Shown here: positions 31,729-41,961 of the stretch, one piece after another
Position numbering within the stretch: the stretch's first letter is position 1
Layout of the letters: each line of letters opens with the position of its first letter
Source of the DNA: Umbilicaria muhlenbergii
Lineage: Eukaryota > Ascomycota > Lecanoromycetes > Umbilicariales > Umbilicariaceae
Assembly: GCA_000611775.1 (NCBI GenBank)
Contig: KK106985.1
Location: forward strand, 973,982 to 1,037,981
DNA: 64,000 bases
Direction: 5' to 3'
Position numbers and translations under genes: made by a program
The notes under the pieces: generated by a model
Databases searched by the model: none
What the model saw: only the letters and a program-made list of their open reading frames with translations
Told to the model about the DNA's origin: nothing

Positions 31729-32970
31729 TCAAAAATACCCCGGAAACAACCACCCCAGCTTCTCCACCGTCTCCCTCCTCCTCCCCTCCGGCTTCGTCAT
31801 CCCGACCGCCAACCTCGTCTGCCCCTCCAACCCCCACCCCGTGACACACTGTTCATACACCTCCGCCTGCGCCAACCGATCCAACACCGCCGCCACTAGC
31901 CGTCTCGCGTTCTCGGAATTCGCTTGCATATGCCCCATGACCATATCGACCGTGACGGCTTCAGTGGTCGGATGCCAGCAATCGTAATCCGTACTCATGC
32001 AGATCATGACATAGGCGATTTCGGCTTCGCGGGCGAGTTTGGCTTCGGGAAGACAGGACATGTTGATTACGGTGCCGCCCCAGGAGCGGTAGAGGTGGGA
32101 TTCGGCGCGGGTGGAGAATTGGGGCCCTTCTATGCATCGGGAGTAGAGTCAGTCTGAAAACCTTGGATGGGAAAAGGGAAGGGGGGCGGCGCAGCAAATA
32201 GGAGGAGGACAAACACACCCATACAAATCAGCGTCCCCCCCTCATGCAACTTGACATCCTCCCCCTCCAGCACCCCCGCGCACTGCACCACGATCTTCGA
32301 CAAATTCGCATCGAACGGGTCCGCGAACCCGACGTGCCCGACTACGCCTCCTATAAACCCCGCAGAGTAATCAGCACATGGACTCCAACCCTCCCCCGCA
32401 CCCTTCTCTCCCTCTCTGCTCTCCCCCCTTTCCCGACTCACCCTCAAAGAAAGTCCACGGCCTCACCCCCATAGTCCTATCCACCACCCCCGCCGGCAGT
32501 ACAAAATCCCTCGGCTTCACCTCCTCCCGCAAACTCCCCACCGCACTGAACGCCACCAGCGTCCGCACCCCCAACTTCCTCAACGCGGCCACATTCGCTC
32601 GACTCGGCACCTCGTGCGGCGCGAACTCATGGTACAGGCCATGGCGCGAGAGGAACGCGACTGTGATGGTGCGGCTCGGTTGGGAGGGCGTGGGCGCGGG
32701 GTGCGAGAGGAGGGTTATGGGGGAGGAGGGCGGGCCCCAGGGGGTGGTGGGGGTGAGATGGGCGATGGGGGTGAAGGAGGGGAGGTGCGAGAGGCCGGTG
32801 CCGCCGATTATGGCGATGTGGACGGGGTCTGTGGCGCGGGGACGGGGGGTTAGTGTGGGGAAGACAGGTTGGGAGGGGGGTTGGTGGGGGTGGAGGTGGA
32901 GATGTTGGGCGGGGGGGGAGGAGATGGGCGTACCGTCGTAGGTTGTGGGGAGGTCGGGGATGTCGGCCAT
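31729..32970 (-). CDS. MEU1: S-methyl-5'-thioadenosine phosphorylase
   Basis: Four exons: 32970-32934, 32828-32442, 32350-32219 and 32129-31729, 318 aa. The enzyme splits methylthioadenosine with phosphate to adenine and methylthioribose-1-phosphate, the entry to methionine salvage. The family motifs appear in order: HIAIIGGTGLS (phosphate-binding loop), FLSRHG, SRANVAALRKLGV, AFSAVGSLREEVKP with FVLPAGVVDRT, GFADPFD, LHEGGTLICMEGPQFSTRAES (rebuilt over intron 3), INMSCLPEAKLAREAEI and STDYDCWH. Intron 1 is cut so that TTYD joins DPVHIAIIGG; reading through it would insert about 35 Pro-rich residues. It sits between two orphans and a GIT1-type transporter, with no functional link visible. Confidence 0.93.
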
Positions 32971-33476
32971 GGGGTTCGTGGTATCAATGGATTGAAGACG
33001 GCGTTTGGTGGAGGGGTGGTAGACTGGGTGGGTCGGGTTTGCGTGGGGGGCTCAGGGGTGGGTGGTCGAGAAATTATTGGAGCGCGATTGAGTTTTAGGA
33101 TAGTTAACGGATAAGACCCCTATGGCATCATTTGTGGAAGAGCGATTTGATTTTATTTGATAGGAGATTGTGGAGTTCCAGTATGCACAAGATCACAAAA
33201 GTTCTTTTGGTTCCTTTACACCTTCAGAGGTTCCGTTATCGCTCTTTATACGAAGTATACTCTTTCGTAGCTGGCGGCCGGCGACAATAGCTCTATGCGG
33301 TTTTGAAGGGATAAGCGGTGGACAAGATCACAACGGCCTGGGTCTCAAAAGCTTTCAACACTATTGTCGAAGAAAGAGCAGAGAGCACAAAGAGGAGCGT
33401 ATAGTTTATTAGAATGCATATCTTGCGTCTTCCAAAGTACATACGTGCCGTGCCGTTATGGGTATAAATGCGAATA
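32971..33476. other. Intergenic, MTAP 5' flank and GIT1 3' flank
   Basis: About 500 bp, G-rich next to the MTAP start, otherwise unremarkable. No gene seen. Confidence 0.5.
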
Positions 33477-35171
33477 TTAAACCTCCACTTTCTCCATTCT
33501 AGTATTAATAGTCGAAGTACTCTCCATTTGATATTGTTTACTTCCCATCTGCCTAGTATCCCATCCGCTGCTTTCGAGATAGGCCCTAAATTTGAGGTCC
33601 TCAGTCGTGATGGTGTCCTGTCCGATATGCGGAAGCAAGAAAAGCGCCAAGAAAGCGCTGAAAATACACAAGGACGAGGACACCAAGAAGGGATCTTGAC
33701 CCGCACGAGTGGGGTTTGGAGCATTGTCTTGGATGACAGGAAAGACGTATGTTCCGACAAAGGCGCCAATTTTGCCCAGAGCGGCAGCGATCGAGTAGTA
33801 CTGGCCACGAATAGCGGTGGCGCTGGTCTTGGAGGCTACAAGTCCGATGTTGTCGCCAGGGCCCAATTCGCCGAGCGAGAGGAAGATCCCGTAGATGACG
33901 ACGAATCCGGCAACATGTTCAGGGGTTGCGAGTTTCGAGTATGCGCCAGTCATCGCGAAGCCTACAATACCTTGGGCGGCTACACCACCTGCTAGTGCAT
34001 AGCGCGGTCCGATCCAGTCGCTAACGAAGGCACCGAGGATGGCGCCTGGAATGTAGAAAAGATTGATCACCGTGTTCCAGCCGAAGGTTTTCCAGAGAGG
34101 AGCAGTGTCGCCCAGAATAATGGCGAGCCAGGCGGAGGAGTAGATACCGAACGAGTAGGAGGAGAAGTCGTAGATGAACCATATGAGGGAAACAACGGCG
34201 AGGCGAAACCAGTAGAACCTGCAGAGCGGAGATTCGGTCAGTTTGGGGGCCTTTGTGCGAAATGACGGGGGAGTCCTTACTTGATGACCAGCATCCATGG
34301 CACCTTTGTGTTTTTCATCGTCTCTCGGTTGAACTCTTCTGGTTCCTTGAGTTTGATTCGGAGATACAACAGACTCAAGGGAGGAATGCATCCCAACCCG
34401 AGGGCTACACGCCAAGCTGCGCGTAGGTGGTTGGTGGTGAAGATAAGAACAAGGACCATGGGCACGAAGGCTGCGACAACAAAACCAGCATCGATCTGGA
34501 CGTTGGTGAACATGATGAACCATCTATTCCTGTGTCCGGCTTTGAGCTCTCCAGTGCTCTCGGCGCACGCGACACTGCCTGCCGGATACTCGCCACTGCA
34601 GATTGTCAGCACAGTAGGGTACACAGGTTAAGCTCCGAGGCTTACCCAATGCCGATACCGAGAAGAAATCGAAAGGCTGTAAGAGCGGCGAACAACCCGC
34701 CGATACTGCCATGGTAACCATATGAGCCTGCGCAAAGGGCCGCGAACACCATCAGGAGCACCGTCGACACAAGAAGCGACCATTTGCGAGAATAATGGTC
34801 ACTGGTGTATCCGAAGAGTAATTGCCCCACGACAGTGCCGGCAAATGCAATGGACGAGACATTGCGAGTTGCTGAAGAGGCTTTGTATTGTTTAGGATAG
34901 ATGGTGCCGAGCATGGTATTGACGGATCCGATAACCCTGTGGGTTTTCCATCAGCGGTGCGCATACAGAAAGCGCCTCAAGATACTTTGGCTGCATACCC
35001 GTTCAAGTAGCCATCGGAGAATAATCCAGCGCCACATGCAATGGTCGGCCAACTACGCTCCCAGCGGCTCTTTTCGAGATTCTCAAGAGGAGCGCCATGA
35101 ATGTTGCGCTCAGGCGCGTCGTCGATGCCGGTGCCGACTTTGTTCTCGTCGCTCCTCAAAGGCCAGTCCAT
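33477..35171 (-). CDS. GIT1: MFS transporter, glycerophosphodiester (Git1) type
   Basis: Four exons: 35171-34999, 34936-34646, 34595-34281 and 34218-33477, 506 aa (yeast Git1 is 518). The family imports glycerophosphoinositol and related phosphodiesters, or phosphate, at the plasma membrane by proton symport. Diagnostic pieces are the start of the core (WPTIACGAGLFSDGYLNGVI, exon 1/2), QLLFGYTSDHYSRKWSL with the D-R-K loop motif, RFLLGIGIGGEYPAGSVACAE (exon 2/3), a central loop ending EEFNRETMKNTKVPWMLVIK, then FYWFRLAVVSLIWFIYDFS and ELGPGDNIGLVASKTSATAIRGQYY. All four exons join in phase with membrane segments intact. The N terminus is hydrophilic. Assignment within the phosphate:H+ symporter family is by the GLFSDGYLNG and GEYPAGS blocks. 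Confidence 0.85.
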
Positions 35172-36205
35172 GATTGCATAGGTTGCAAAAGAACGGGATT
35201 CGAGAGTAGTTGAAAGCCAGGTGGGAATTCTTAGATAGAGCAAAGGACGGAAGACATTCCATCAAGAAGAAGCTGTGGAGGGGGAAGATAGCTTCCAGCT
35301 CAGCTTAAGTACTTTGGCGGGGCAGGTGGACCGTTCGGTGCCCCCATGACAGTTGTGCTGAGCTAGTCGACTTTGGTGAGAAACGTTACCTAGAGCTTTA
35401 CCTTAGGAAGGTGGGAAGAGCAGGCGGGAAAAGGCTGCAAGCTTCAGCGCACCGTTAACGCCAGCCTACTCCATAAGAGTCCCTCCAAGCTCCGCACCAT
35501 TGAACTAACGACCAGTCCAGGGCTCCTCCGGTGCTTGGCCTGCGAACTACCGGCTGTGGTATTGCAATATTCGACTCAGTCTTTCCGCTCTTGCGATTCC
35601 CTTGCTTCCCGCGAGCTCTTGACAGATCCTGCTTGCAGGATCTTACACTGTACGTCACTCGGGGAGATATGCAAGTGGTCTCGTGACACCAGCAGCCAGG
35701 TTGTCGAGATGGAAACATGGCCATGGGAGTAGCGCCGCGAGTTTCCCTTTCTTTTAGCCTCCCATACGCCTCCATTGCATCGAAGGATCAACGCGCGATG
35801 AAGCTTGGTCGGTTTGACTTCGAATGCTTGGCTGCCTTGACCAATCGTCTCTCGGTGCAGTCGCACTCCTCTGGACAAAGGCCCCCAAGCGAGGATTGCG
35901 GTCGGACAGCCCCGATTTGCAGTGCTCCGTTATCATGATTTACCTCGAGAGGTAGAAGTAGGTGTCGACAACAGTCCAGTAGGGCCAGAGATTATTGCCG
36001 TCGGCCCACATGCTTGGGCTATTGGTTGTTGTTCTACCCCCAATCACTCCTGCGGTCTTCTGATATTACGAACATCTCGGAAGTCTGATCTCGCAGGTTT
36101 CACGCCTCATGGTGACTATATCTGGAGATATGGATTAGCCTCTTTCACTTTGGCCATTATACGTGCCGCTGCGGCGCTTGGAAGAATTTTTCGATGCTCA
36201 AATCG
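35172..36205. other. Intergenic, 1.0 kb
   Basis: Upstream flank of the Git1-type gene. Only short frames without coding character; no repeat recognised. Confidence 0.5.
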
Positions 36206-36652
36206 TTACAGTTGGAGTGACGTCCCCATCCACCCGCTGTCCTCGGCAGAAATTGATATGTTGCTTCGAAGAGTTTTCAGCACAGTTTGAATTGCTTCTA
36301 AAGCAACGAACCTATTATTGGCCAACGTTGGCTCTTCGTTGATGCAGGTGTCCGGAATATGTATCTCGTCGAATAAATTTCTTCGTGAAGAACACCCTCC
36401 AAGAAACTCACGGGGCTCAGCCAATGTATTAATGTCATTCGAGTCGGAACCTCTATGTTCCACTTCCAGCTCTCTCACACCGTTTTGTACTACGAACCCG
36501 TTGTTAGCTTCTATGGATAGCTTGTACAGAACCAGTGTCTATGTTCTTTCATCGTACTTGGATGTCAACGCTTCTGCAGCCGTACTATTGTGCCAGCCAC
36601 GGTTTCCACTGCGCGTGACACTAATATCTACTTCGATGTACTTGGCAGCCAT
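36206..36652 (-). pseudogene. Small orphan reading frame broken by one in-frame stop
   Basis: A minus-strand frame of 149 codons from an ATG at 36652 is continuous except for a single TAG at 36541-36539, after 37 codons. Before it: AAKYIEVDISVTRSGNRGWH; after it: LVLYKLSIEANNGFVVQNG, RELEVEHRGSDSNDINTL, ...LFDEIHIPDTCINEE and LKTLRSNISISAEDSG. Composition on both sides looks like protein, and no intron longer than about 31 nt could skip the stop. It may be a recently dead gene, or a shorter gene starting after the stop by an unrecognised exon. The 5' end overlaps a 52-bp tandem duplication. Family unknown. Confidence 0.4.
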
Positions 36653-36714
36653 GCTCTACTCTGCGAGTGACATTGGTATTCAACTCGATATACTTGGCTA
36701 CCAATGTGAGGCTT
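36611..36714. repeat. Degenerate 52-bp tandem duplication
   Basis: Two adjacent 52-bp units begin GCG(C/A)GTGACA and share GAT(G/A)TACTTGGC and CCA-ATG at the same offsets. In the minus frame both encode KYIE followed by VTR (AAKYIEVDISVTR and VAKYIELNTNVTR), so the start of the neighbouring broken frame was duplicated. Confidence 0.7.
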
Positions 36715-36926
36715 CTCAAACCCCCTGCTACATTTCATAATCATTCATATTCTTATTGCACGTCTTACTAGAGATCATCCACACATCGAAGACAAGCATG
36801 CCTAAACCAGTTTCAGCACGCAAGCACACATCCATCGACCACCCTACCCCCAGAATCCCAAACACGCGAACCCCCCACACACCGGCACCCTCCCAAACCC
36901 CCTCCTTCCTCCCTTCACCACCCCCA

Positions 36927-37757
36927 TCAAATCCCCCCCCCAACCCCAAACCCCCCAACCTCACTCCCATCCACCGTCTCCGCATACCCCCTCCACGCAC
37001 TCCCCGCCCAATTCGGCTCCCCATTCCTCGGCCGATACGTAATCCTGCGCGGATCTCCCGGTCTCCGACTGTGTTCCCTGGGTCGAGGTCGGTAATTCAC
37101 TCCGTCGGGCGGATTCCAGGTTTGTTGGCGCGCGTGGCCGTAGCGGGGGTCTTGTTCCGGGGGGCGGTAGTTGCGGGGGATGCCGTGGGAGTGACGGGAG
37201 GGGTGTCGTTCGTAGTGATGGGGAGGATGTCGTTCGTAGTGATGGGGAGGATGTCGGTCGTTGTGGCGGGGAGGATGTCGTTTGTTGTAATGGGGAGGAT
37301 GTCGTTCGTCACGATGGGGGCCACTGGGGCGATTACGTCCGCGCTGGCCACGGTCGTGCGGCGTGTCACTGCCCCAGCCGTATTGCTCGGGACTGTGGTG
37401 ACGTCTCGGGCGCGGCTCGCGAGGTTGCGGGCGTCTGGCTTGATGGTAGCGGCTTGGGTCATTGCGGTGCCAGGCGGGTTGAGCCTGCGGTTGTTGGTAG
37501 TTGGAGTATTGATTGTAGTTGTACGCTTGCCCGTAATTATATGTCTGGTCGTCGTCGTCGTCGTCGTCGGATGATTCTGGCATCACCAAGCACACCTTAG
37601 GTTTGCGTTTTTCTCTGCGTTCTTCTTTCTTCTGTTGGTGTCTTTCTTCGCGTTGGCGTTCCTTCTCCTTGATGCGGTGCCACTCATCAGACCGTGCTAT
37701 TATGGCCTTTTCTTTTTCGATAAGGTGACGGTAGTACCGGTTGATGAGGCAAGCCAT
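36927..37757 (-). CDS. Orphan low-complexity protein with 8-residue repeats
   Basis: Single exon, 276 aa, not recognised. Four zones are visible. Residues 1-55 are a charged helix or coiled coil (LIEKEKAIIARSDEWHRIKE, then KKEERREKRKPK). A run of seven Asp (from (GTC)7 on the plus strand) follows. Next is a Tyr/Gln/Asn-rich segment (YNYGQAYNYNQYSNYQQPQ), prion-like in composition. The remainder is Arg/His/Pro-rich and includes five tandem 8-residue units of consensus RHPPH(H/Y)(Y/N)(E/D/K) at about residues 145-185. There is no signal peptide. The start is the first ATG. The open frame and repeat periodicity in codon register (24 bp) support real coding, but expression is unproven. It lies next to the 38.0-kb orphan on the same strand. 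Confidence 0.5.
   Translation of the reverse strand: MACLINRYYRHLIEKEKAIIARSDEWHRIKEKERQREERHQQKKEERREKRKPKVCLVMPESSDDDDDDDQTYNYGQAYNYNQYSNYQQPQAQPAWHRNDPSRYHQARRPQPREPRPRRHHSPEQYGWGSDTPHDRGQRGRNRPSGPHRDERHPPHYNKRHPPRHNDRHPPHHYERHPPHHYERHPSRHSHGIPRNYRPPEQDPRYGHARQQTWNPPDGVNYRPRPREHSRRPGDPRRITYRPRNGEPNWAGSAWRGYAETVDGSEVGGFGVGGGI
37203..37322 (-). repeat. 24-bp coding minisatellite, five units
   Basis: Five imperfect 24-bp units (core GATGTCGTTCGTAGTGATGG on the plus strand) encode the RHPPHHYE-type octapeptides of the 36927-37757 protein. All units keep the frame. Confidence 0.85.
37548..37568 (-). repeat. (GTC)7 coding microsatellite
   Basis: Seven GTC triplets on the plus strand, read as seven GAC (Asp) codons in the minus-strand orphan. 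Confidence 0.95.
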
Positions 37758-38022
37758 CTTTGTTGAGAAAGGACTTGGTCCTTTGCCTTGAGGATGGCGA
37801 TGACTGTGATCGGTTTGCGGAAAGAAAGGGCAGAGTTTCTGGCGTTATATATCCATGAGCATGCTGCTATTCACCACACAAAGAGTCATTGCGAGTCACC
37901 AAGCACAAGCTCCTGTTGAAACCTGTTACTCACACCCCGTGAATACTGAGATACGTGATCACGAACCACCGCAAATCACCCAACCGGAAGCAAATCCGTA
38001 TCAACGCATCCTGCACATCTCG

Positions 38023-38631
38023 CTAAGTCATCGCCAGCGAATTAATCCTCACACTCTGGTCTTTACCTTCGCGACTATTGGCATTGTCCCTCAAAGTCGC
38101 TGCCCACGACCGGCCATACTGACCTCGACTTGGCTGACCCGGGCTTGGAGCACGAGATGCCTGCTCGAACAGCGGTTCAAGCTGACTTTGGGAACGGACT
38201 CGCTGACTCCCAATCCTCAACCCCGCCTCCCAGGGTGCCGGAGCGGCCGTTGCTGGATAACCGTCAACTGCGACGTGATGCAGCGCCCAAGGTCGAAGAT
38301 CGTGGTGTGGACGACGACATGACTGGCAGGGCATGACAGTTGTGCGGTAACTCTCATACACGCATTGAAGCCCTGGTATCTTTCCTGCCAAGAAGTCGTG
38401 GAACTCGAATTTGCCGTATTTCCCTGGTAGCACATTGGGTCTGCCGTCGCCTTTGAGGTGAGCATGGTCGAAGCTCAGGATGTCTTGGCTGACCATGCTG
38501 TCGATGATGCAGGTTCGGACGCGGCGGAATCGATAGTCGAAGGATGTTTGTTTGTAGTTGTGGGGGCACCAGGGAAGATGGCGGCGGAGGGACCATGGGA
38601 GGGAGGATCGGTGGTCCACTGTGGTGGGCAT
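38023..38631 (-). CDS. Orphan protein, paralogue of the 30.5-kb gene
   Basis: Single exon, 202 aa from the ATG at 38631. The head SSLPWSLRRHLPWCPHNYKQ, TSFDY and SQDILSFDHAHLKGDGRPN matches the 30477-31451 protein over 56 ungapped residues (28 identical by eye). Beyond it the two diverge: here a compact region GKYGKFEFHDFLAGKIPGL with a CQSCRRPHHD segment, then a short basic Ser/Pro-rich tail. The frame is also open upstream to 38859, but the paralogue starts at the equivalent position, so 38631 is preferred. Conservation of the head between copies with unrelated tails argues that the head is the functional unit. No recognised domain, signal peptide or membrane span. Confidence 0.6.
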   Translation of the reverse strand: MPTTVDHRSSLPWSLRRHLPWCPHNYKQTSFDYRFRRVRTCIIDSMVSQDILSFDHAHLKGDGRPNVLPGKYGKFEFHDFLAGKIPGLQCVYESYRTTVMPCQSCRRPHHDLRPWALHHVAVDGYPATAAPAPWEAGLRIGSQRVRSQSQLEPLFEQASRAPSPGQPSRGQYGRSWAATLRDNANSREGKDQSVRINSLAMT

Positions 38632-38905
38632 AGCAATTAGTGGAGGGGCAGGTAGGAAAGAGAGTGGTGAGTGGGTGCTTGCGCTGGGGAATGGTGTATG
38701 ATCAATCGAGACGAGGGTGGTAAGGGGGGCTGCATGTGGTTTTCGGCGCTGGAGAGGATAGTCATAAGTTGAACAACCAGAAACATGGTGTGAAGGCCGA
38801 GAATGACTTGAGTAATAAGAAAGCCACGGAGTCATAGTGTGGTGAATGGTAGCCAGCACTCGTTACAATCGCCTAGTCGGAGAAGGTGGAGGACTTGCGA
38901 CGATC

Positions 38906-40361
38906 TCAATCGAAAACCACCTTCTTCCCTTGAAAAGTCGCTGTCTTCTTCTGCTCCTTGGCCTTCTTCGCCGCCTCCCACGACGGATGCAGTGGCCCCT
39001 CCTCCACCTTCGCCTTCCTCCTTCCCACCTTCTCACTATTCGCACCACTTGCCCCTCTCCCTCCGCCACCGAACTCTCTTTCCCCACCACCATCCCTCCG
39101 TCCTCCCCTCCCCCTGCCCCTCTTGCCCCTATCATCACCGCTCCTCGCCCCCTTCCTGGCATCCCAATCGGCCTCCCGGGTCTGACTTTTGAGATGGTTC
39201 GCCTTTGCACCAAATTTTTTCTCCCATAGTGCGCGTCGTGCTTGCTGGCCCATGCGGTTCTTTCGGGGTTTGATGTCTGCTGCATCGGCTTCCTCGTCGT
39301 CGATTTCGGATGCGGATTCGGAGCCGGACCAGTAGCCGCCCATCATAAGAGAGGGAAGGAAGGTGGTGGATTTAGGGGCGGTGCTGCTTGGTTTTGTGGT
39401 TTTGGCTTTGGATGGTGGAGGGGAGGGGGATGGGGTTGGATCGGAAGGGGAGGGCGAGAGGGATAGGTCGCGGGCAATACGTTCGGCTCCATTCATGGAC
39501 GTGAGTTCGGACTTGTCCTCGTCCTCATCCTCAGCGGACTCGGAGTCAGAGCTGTTAGCGAGCCTTGAGGCATATTTATTGTATTGGAGGTCGCTCTCCT
39601 CGTCCTCGTCCTCGTCCTTGTTCAGGCCATTGACGTCGTTTTCGTCTGCGTTTGTGACTTCCTGTGGAGCTCCTGGCCTTGGGATGATATTCCTCTCTGA
39701 GTCAGTTTCGTCATCTGTAACGTCAATCATCCGTCGTAAATCCTCTTTTTGCGGGTCCGCTTCATCTTTCGTAAGTTTATTCGACTCGTAATCAGCCTTT
39801 CTTAGTCTCTTCTTTCGATTCGGTTGTTGCTCTATCCCGAGAACCGCGTTGATGCTGGCCATAAACTCACTCATGGCGATCTTGACCGGATTAGAATTGT
39901 AGAGACGGGCTGTAACATTGGCGCGGGCGACGTCGTGAGTCTGAGCGGACGAATCGAGTATTGAAGCAACAGAGGGTGGGAGAGCGGGAGAAGTGGCGAC
40001 TGGCTTAGATTTCAACAGTGACTTGTAGAGATGCGATTCTGCTGTAGTAGCTAGATCAAGAGCCTAGATTCGTCAGTAAATTAACGTACAGACCATGAGC
40101 CCACCGTACCTTCAAAGCAGCCACTTCGGCTTCCAACCGTGTTATTTCAGCATCATCGTGCTTCTCTTTTGCAGTCTTTTGCCGCCTGCCCAGTTTCTGC
40201 CGCTCGAATCCCCTTGCTACCTTAAGGGAACGAAACAGATTCTTGTTTCCGTACTCTATGAAGGTCTCTAGCTGCTGCCTCTGAGAGCGTACAGACCGGT
40301 CTAGTGATTCGTCCACTGGGTCCTCTGTTTTGGAAATCTCATACCTCTTGCGTTTGGGCAT
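38906..40361 (-). CDS. BUD22: Bud22/SRFBP1-like ribosome biogenesis factor
   Basis: Two exons, 40361-40110 and 40063-38906, 469 aa. Bud22 is a nucleolar protein of small-subunit pre-rRNA processing in yeast. The N terminus starts MPKRKRYE and has a helical region (LETFIEYGNKNLFRSLKVAR, FERQKLGRRQKTAKE). The middle is acidic, rich in Asp, Glu and Ser (NKDEDEDEESDLQYNKYA). The C-terminal block is the most diagnostic: TFLPSLMMGGYWSGSES, KPRKNRMGQQARRALWEKKF, GKANHL-type AKANHLK, and PLHPSWEAAKKAKEQKK ending with TATFQGKKVVFD. The basic, Gly/Arg-rich insert before that end is low complexity. The single 46-nt intron joins AALK to ALDLATTAES in phase. Confidence 0.9.
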
Positions 40362-40714
40362 CGTGCCTGTCGGTACGCTTGTTTTAGCACAGAAGCTGTC
40401 CACCTGAGCAATTGGTGCGTTCTCGTCGGCGCAATATCAAGAAATGTGGTTTCGATGACCACAGCCCTACCGAGCTGGCAGCGCTAACGCTATTAGGCCT
40501 AGTATAAATCCAAGAAACTGGGGTCAACCCCAACTCGAGCCATACGCTTCCACCCTGACATGCTCGTTACCAGGACTTCTTTATTGAGAACATAGATATC
40601 GTGATTGACGACTTTGAGCCAGCGGTCAAGTCCTTGATCCTAAGCTTTGCTTGACGCGTGGTTGTGTTTCCGTCTAAGCCTTCAAGCATCATCCACCATA
40701 TATCAAATTTCATC
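40362..40714. promoter_or_regulatory. Divergent intergenic region BUD22/membrane protein
   Basis: 353 bp shared by two outward-facing starts; both promoters must lie here. No specific site claimed. Confidence 0.5.
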
Positions 40715-41961
40715 ATGGCTCCCTCCATGAATACTGTTAAAGCCATGCTTCTTATTTTATCAGTAGCAGGCTTTTACGGAACGTGGATCCTTCTGATGAA
40801 CAACGGTACTGGAGAACAGATGGCAAATCTTCGTGACCACGGGCCTCATTTGTTGCCTGGCACAAAAGAGCCACTCAGGAGGGTCTACACTGGTGTTGGC
40901 GCGATTGATTATCAATTGACTGTGCTTGCTGTTTTCTTCTGGGAAATCGTTGATGGCAGTATGCCTAATGGGTCTTTGCAGGCCTTTCATCTCGCTGGCC
41001 AATTCGGTGCTGCATGGACTATTGTTGTGCTTGAGAGCTTGAGGAAAGGAAATCGCGGCAGAATAATCAGCTAGTGAGTCTTGAACTCCTTCGAGCCGAT
41101 CTACATTCGTTAATGCACAGTTTTCTAACGATGTTAACTGCAAACAGTATCATGGTTTCAGGCCTCCTTATCCAGACACTAGCATACGCTGTTGTCACCC
41201 CTCTGTACCTCATCCTACACCTCTCCACGTCTCCTACGGCGATATCTCCTAGTGCTGCAGGCATAAGCCTTGATATGTCAGACCTTATCAGCATCCCCAT
41301 CTCCATTACCATGGGCTACATTCTGCCCGCGGTCCTGTTGGCCCTCCCTGCTCCGTCAGTGCTTACTTTCGACCGCAAGCAGATTCTCATGGCTGTATGG
41401 CAAGTGTTTCCAGTCTGGGTCGATGTGCTGCAGCGAGCAATCCCATTCATGATTCCCATGGTCTCCAGTGCCAAAAGAAAGTCGGCCACTTCTCCAGCAA
41501 AAGCCTCTGGTAGATACATCCGTGCAATGAGATGCGTCTATCTATTCGCACTCATCCTGTCTGGGGTCACTCACATATCAGCCATGACGCTGGCAGCGTC
41601 ATCAATGTTCTTCCCAGGTCTGTTCGCACCAGAATACGTAGGCGTATTCAATGCTTCCAATGTCTTCTTTCCTAGGACCATCTCCATGATGACCCAGATG
41701 CCCTCGATTGGACATGGGGCGCTGCTATTGCTTCAATATGACGGAATCATCGGATCGGCGTCCTTGGTGACCTGGGTCTCGGCGCTCTTCGTGCGCGCGT
41801 ACGGGAGGCGGCGAGTCTTTGACCGATGGCTGTCTTTAATTGCTGCGAATGTGTTGTTGACGACTCTGGTGGGACCGGTTGGATGTGTAGTGGCACTGAT
41901 TTGGGCTCGGGATGAGCTTGTACTGAGCTACTCGGAAGCTCATGTGGACAAATCGAGCTAG
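40715..41961 (+). CDS. Polytopic membrane protein of unknown function
   Basis: Two exons, 40715-41073 and 41148-41961, 390 aa. Roughly eight hydrophobic helices are visible, starting with AMLLILSVAGFYGTWILLM. A conserved-looking stretch follows: RRVYTGVGAIDYQLTVLAVF, FWEIVDGS, LAGQFGAAWTIVVLESLRK. Later helices are LLIQTLAYAVVTPLYLILHL, MGYILPAVLLALPAP, WQVFPVWVDVLQRAIPFMIP and LLTTLVGPVGCVVALIWA. The layout resembles a group of uncharacterised fungal integral membrane proteins often found near secondary-metabolite genes, some of which have been compared to membrane-bound terpene cyclases. That comparison is from memory and weak, and no prenyltransferase or synthase lies nearby. The start MAPSMNTVKA was chosen at the first ATG; the junction SY/IMVSGLLI preserves a helix. 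Confidence 0.75.

Noticed and set aside
23864-35171. Transporter cluster (carboxylate-type MFS and Git1-type MFS)
   Set aside because: Two different MFS families about 8 kb apart with unrelated genes between them; no shared pathway enzyme besides MTAP, which does not use their presumed substrates.
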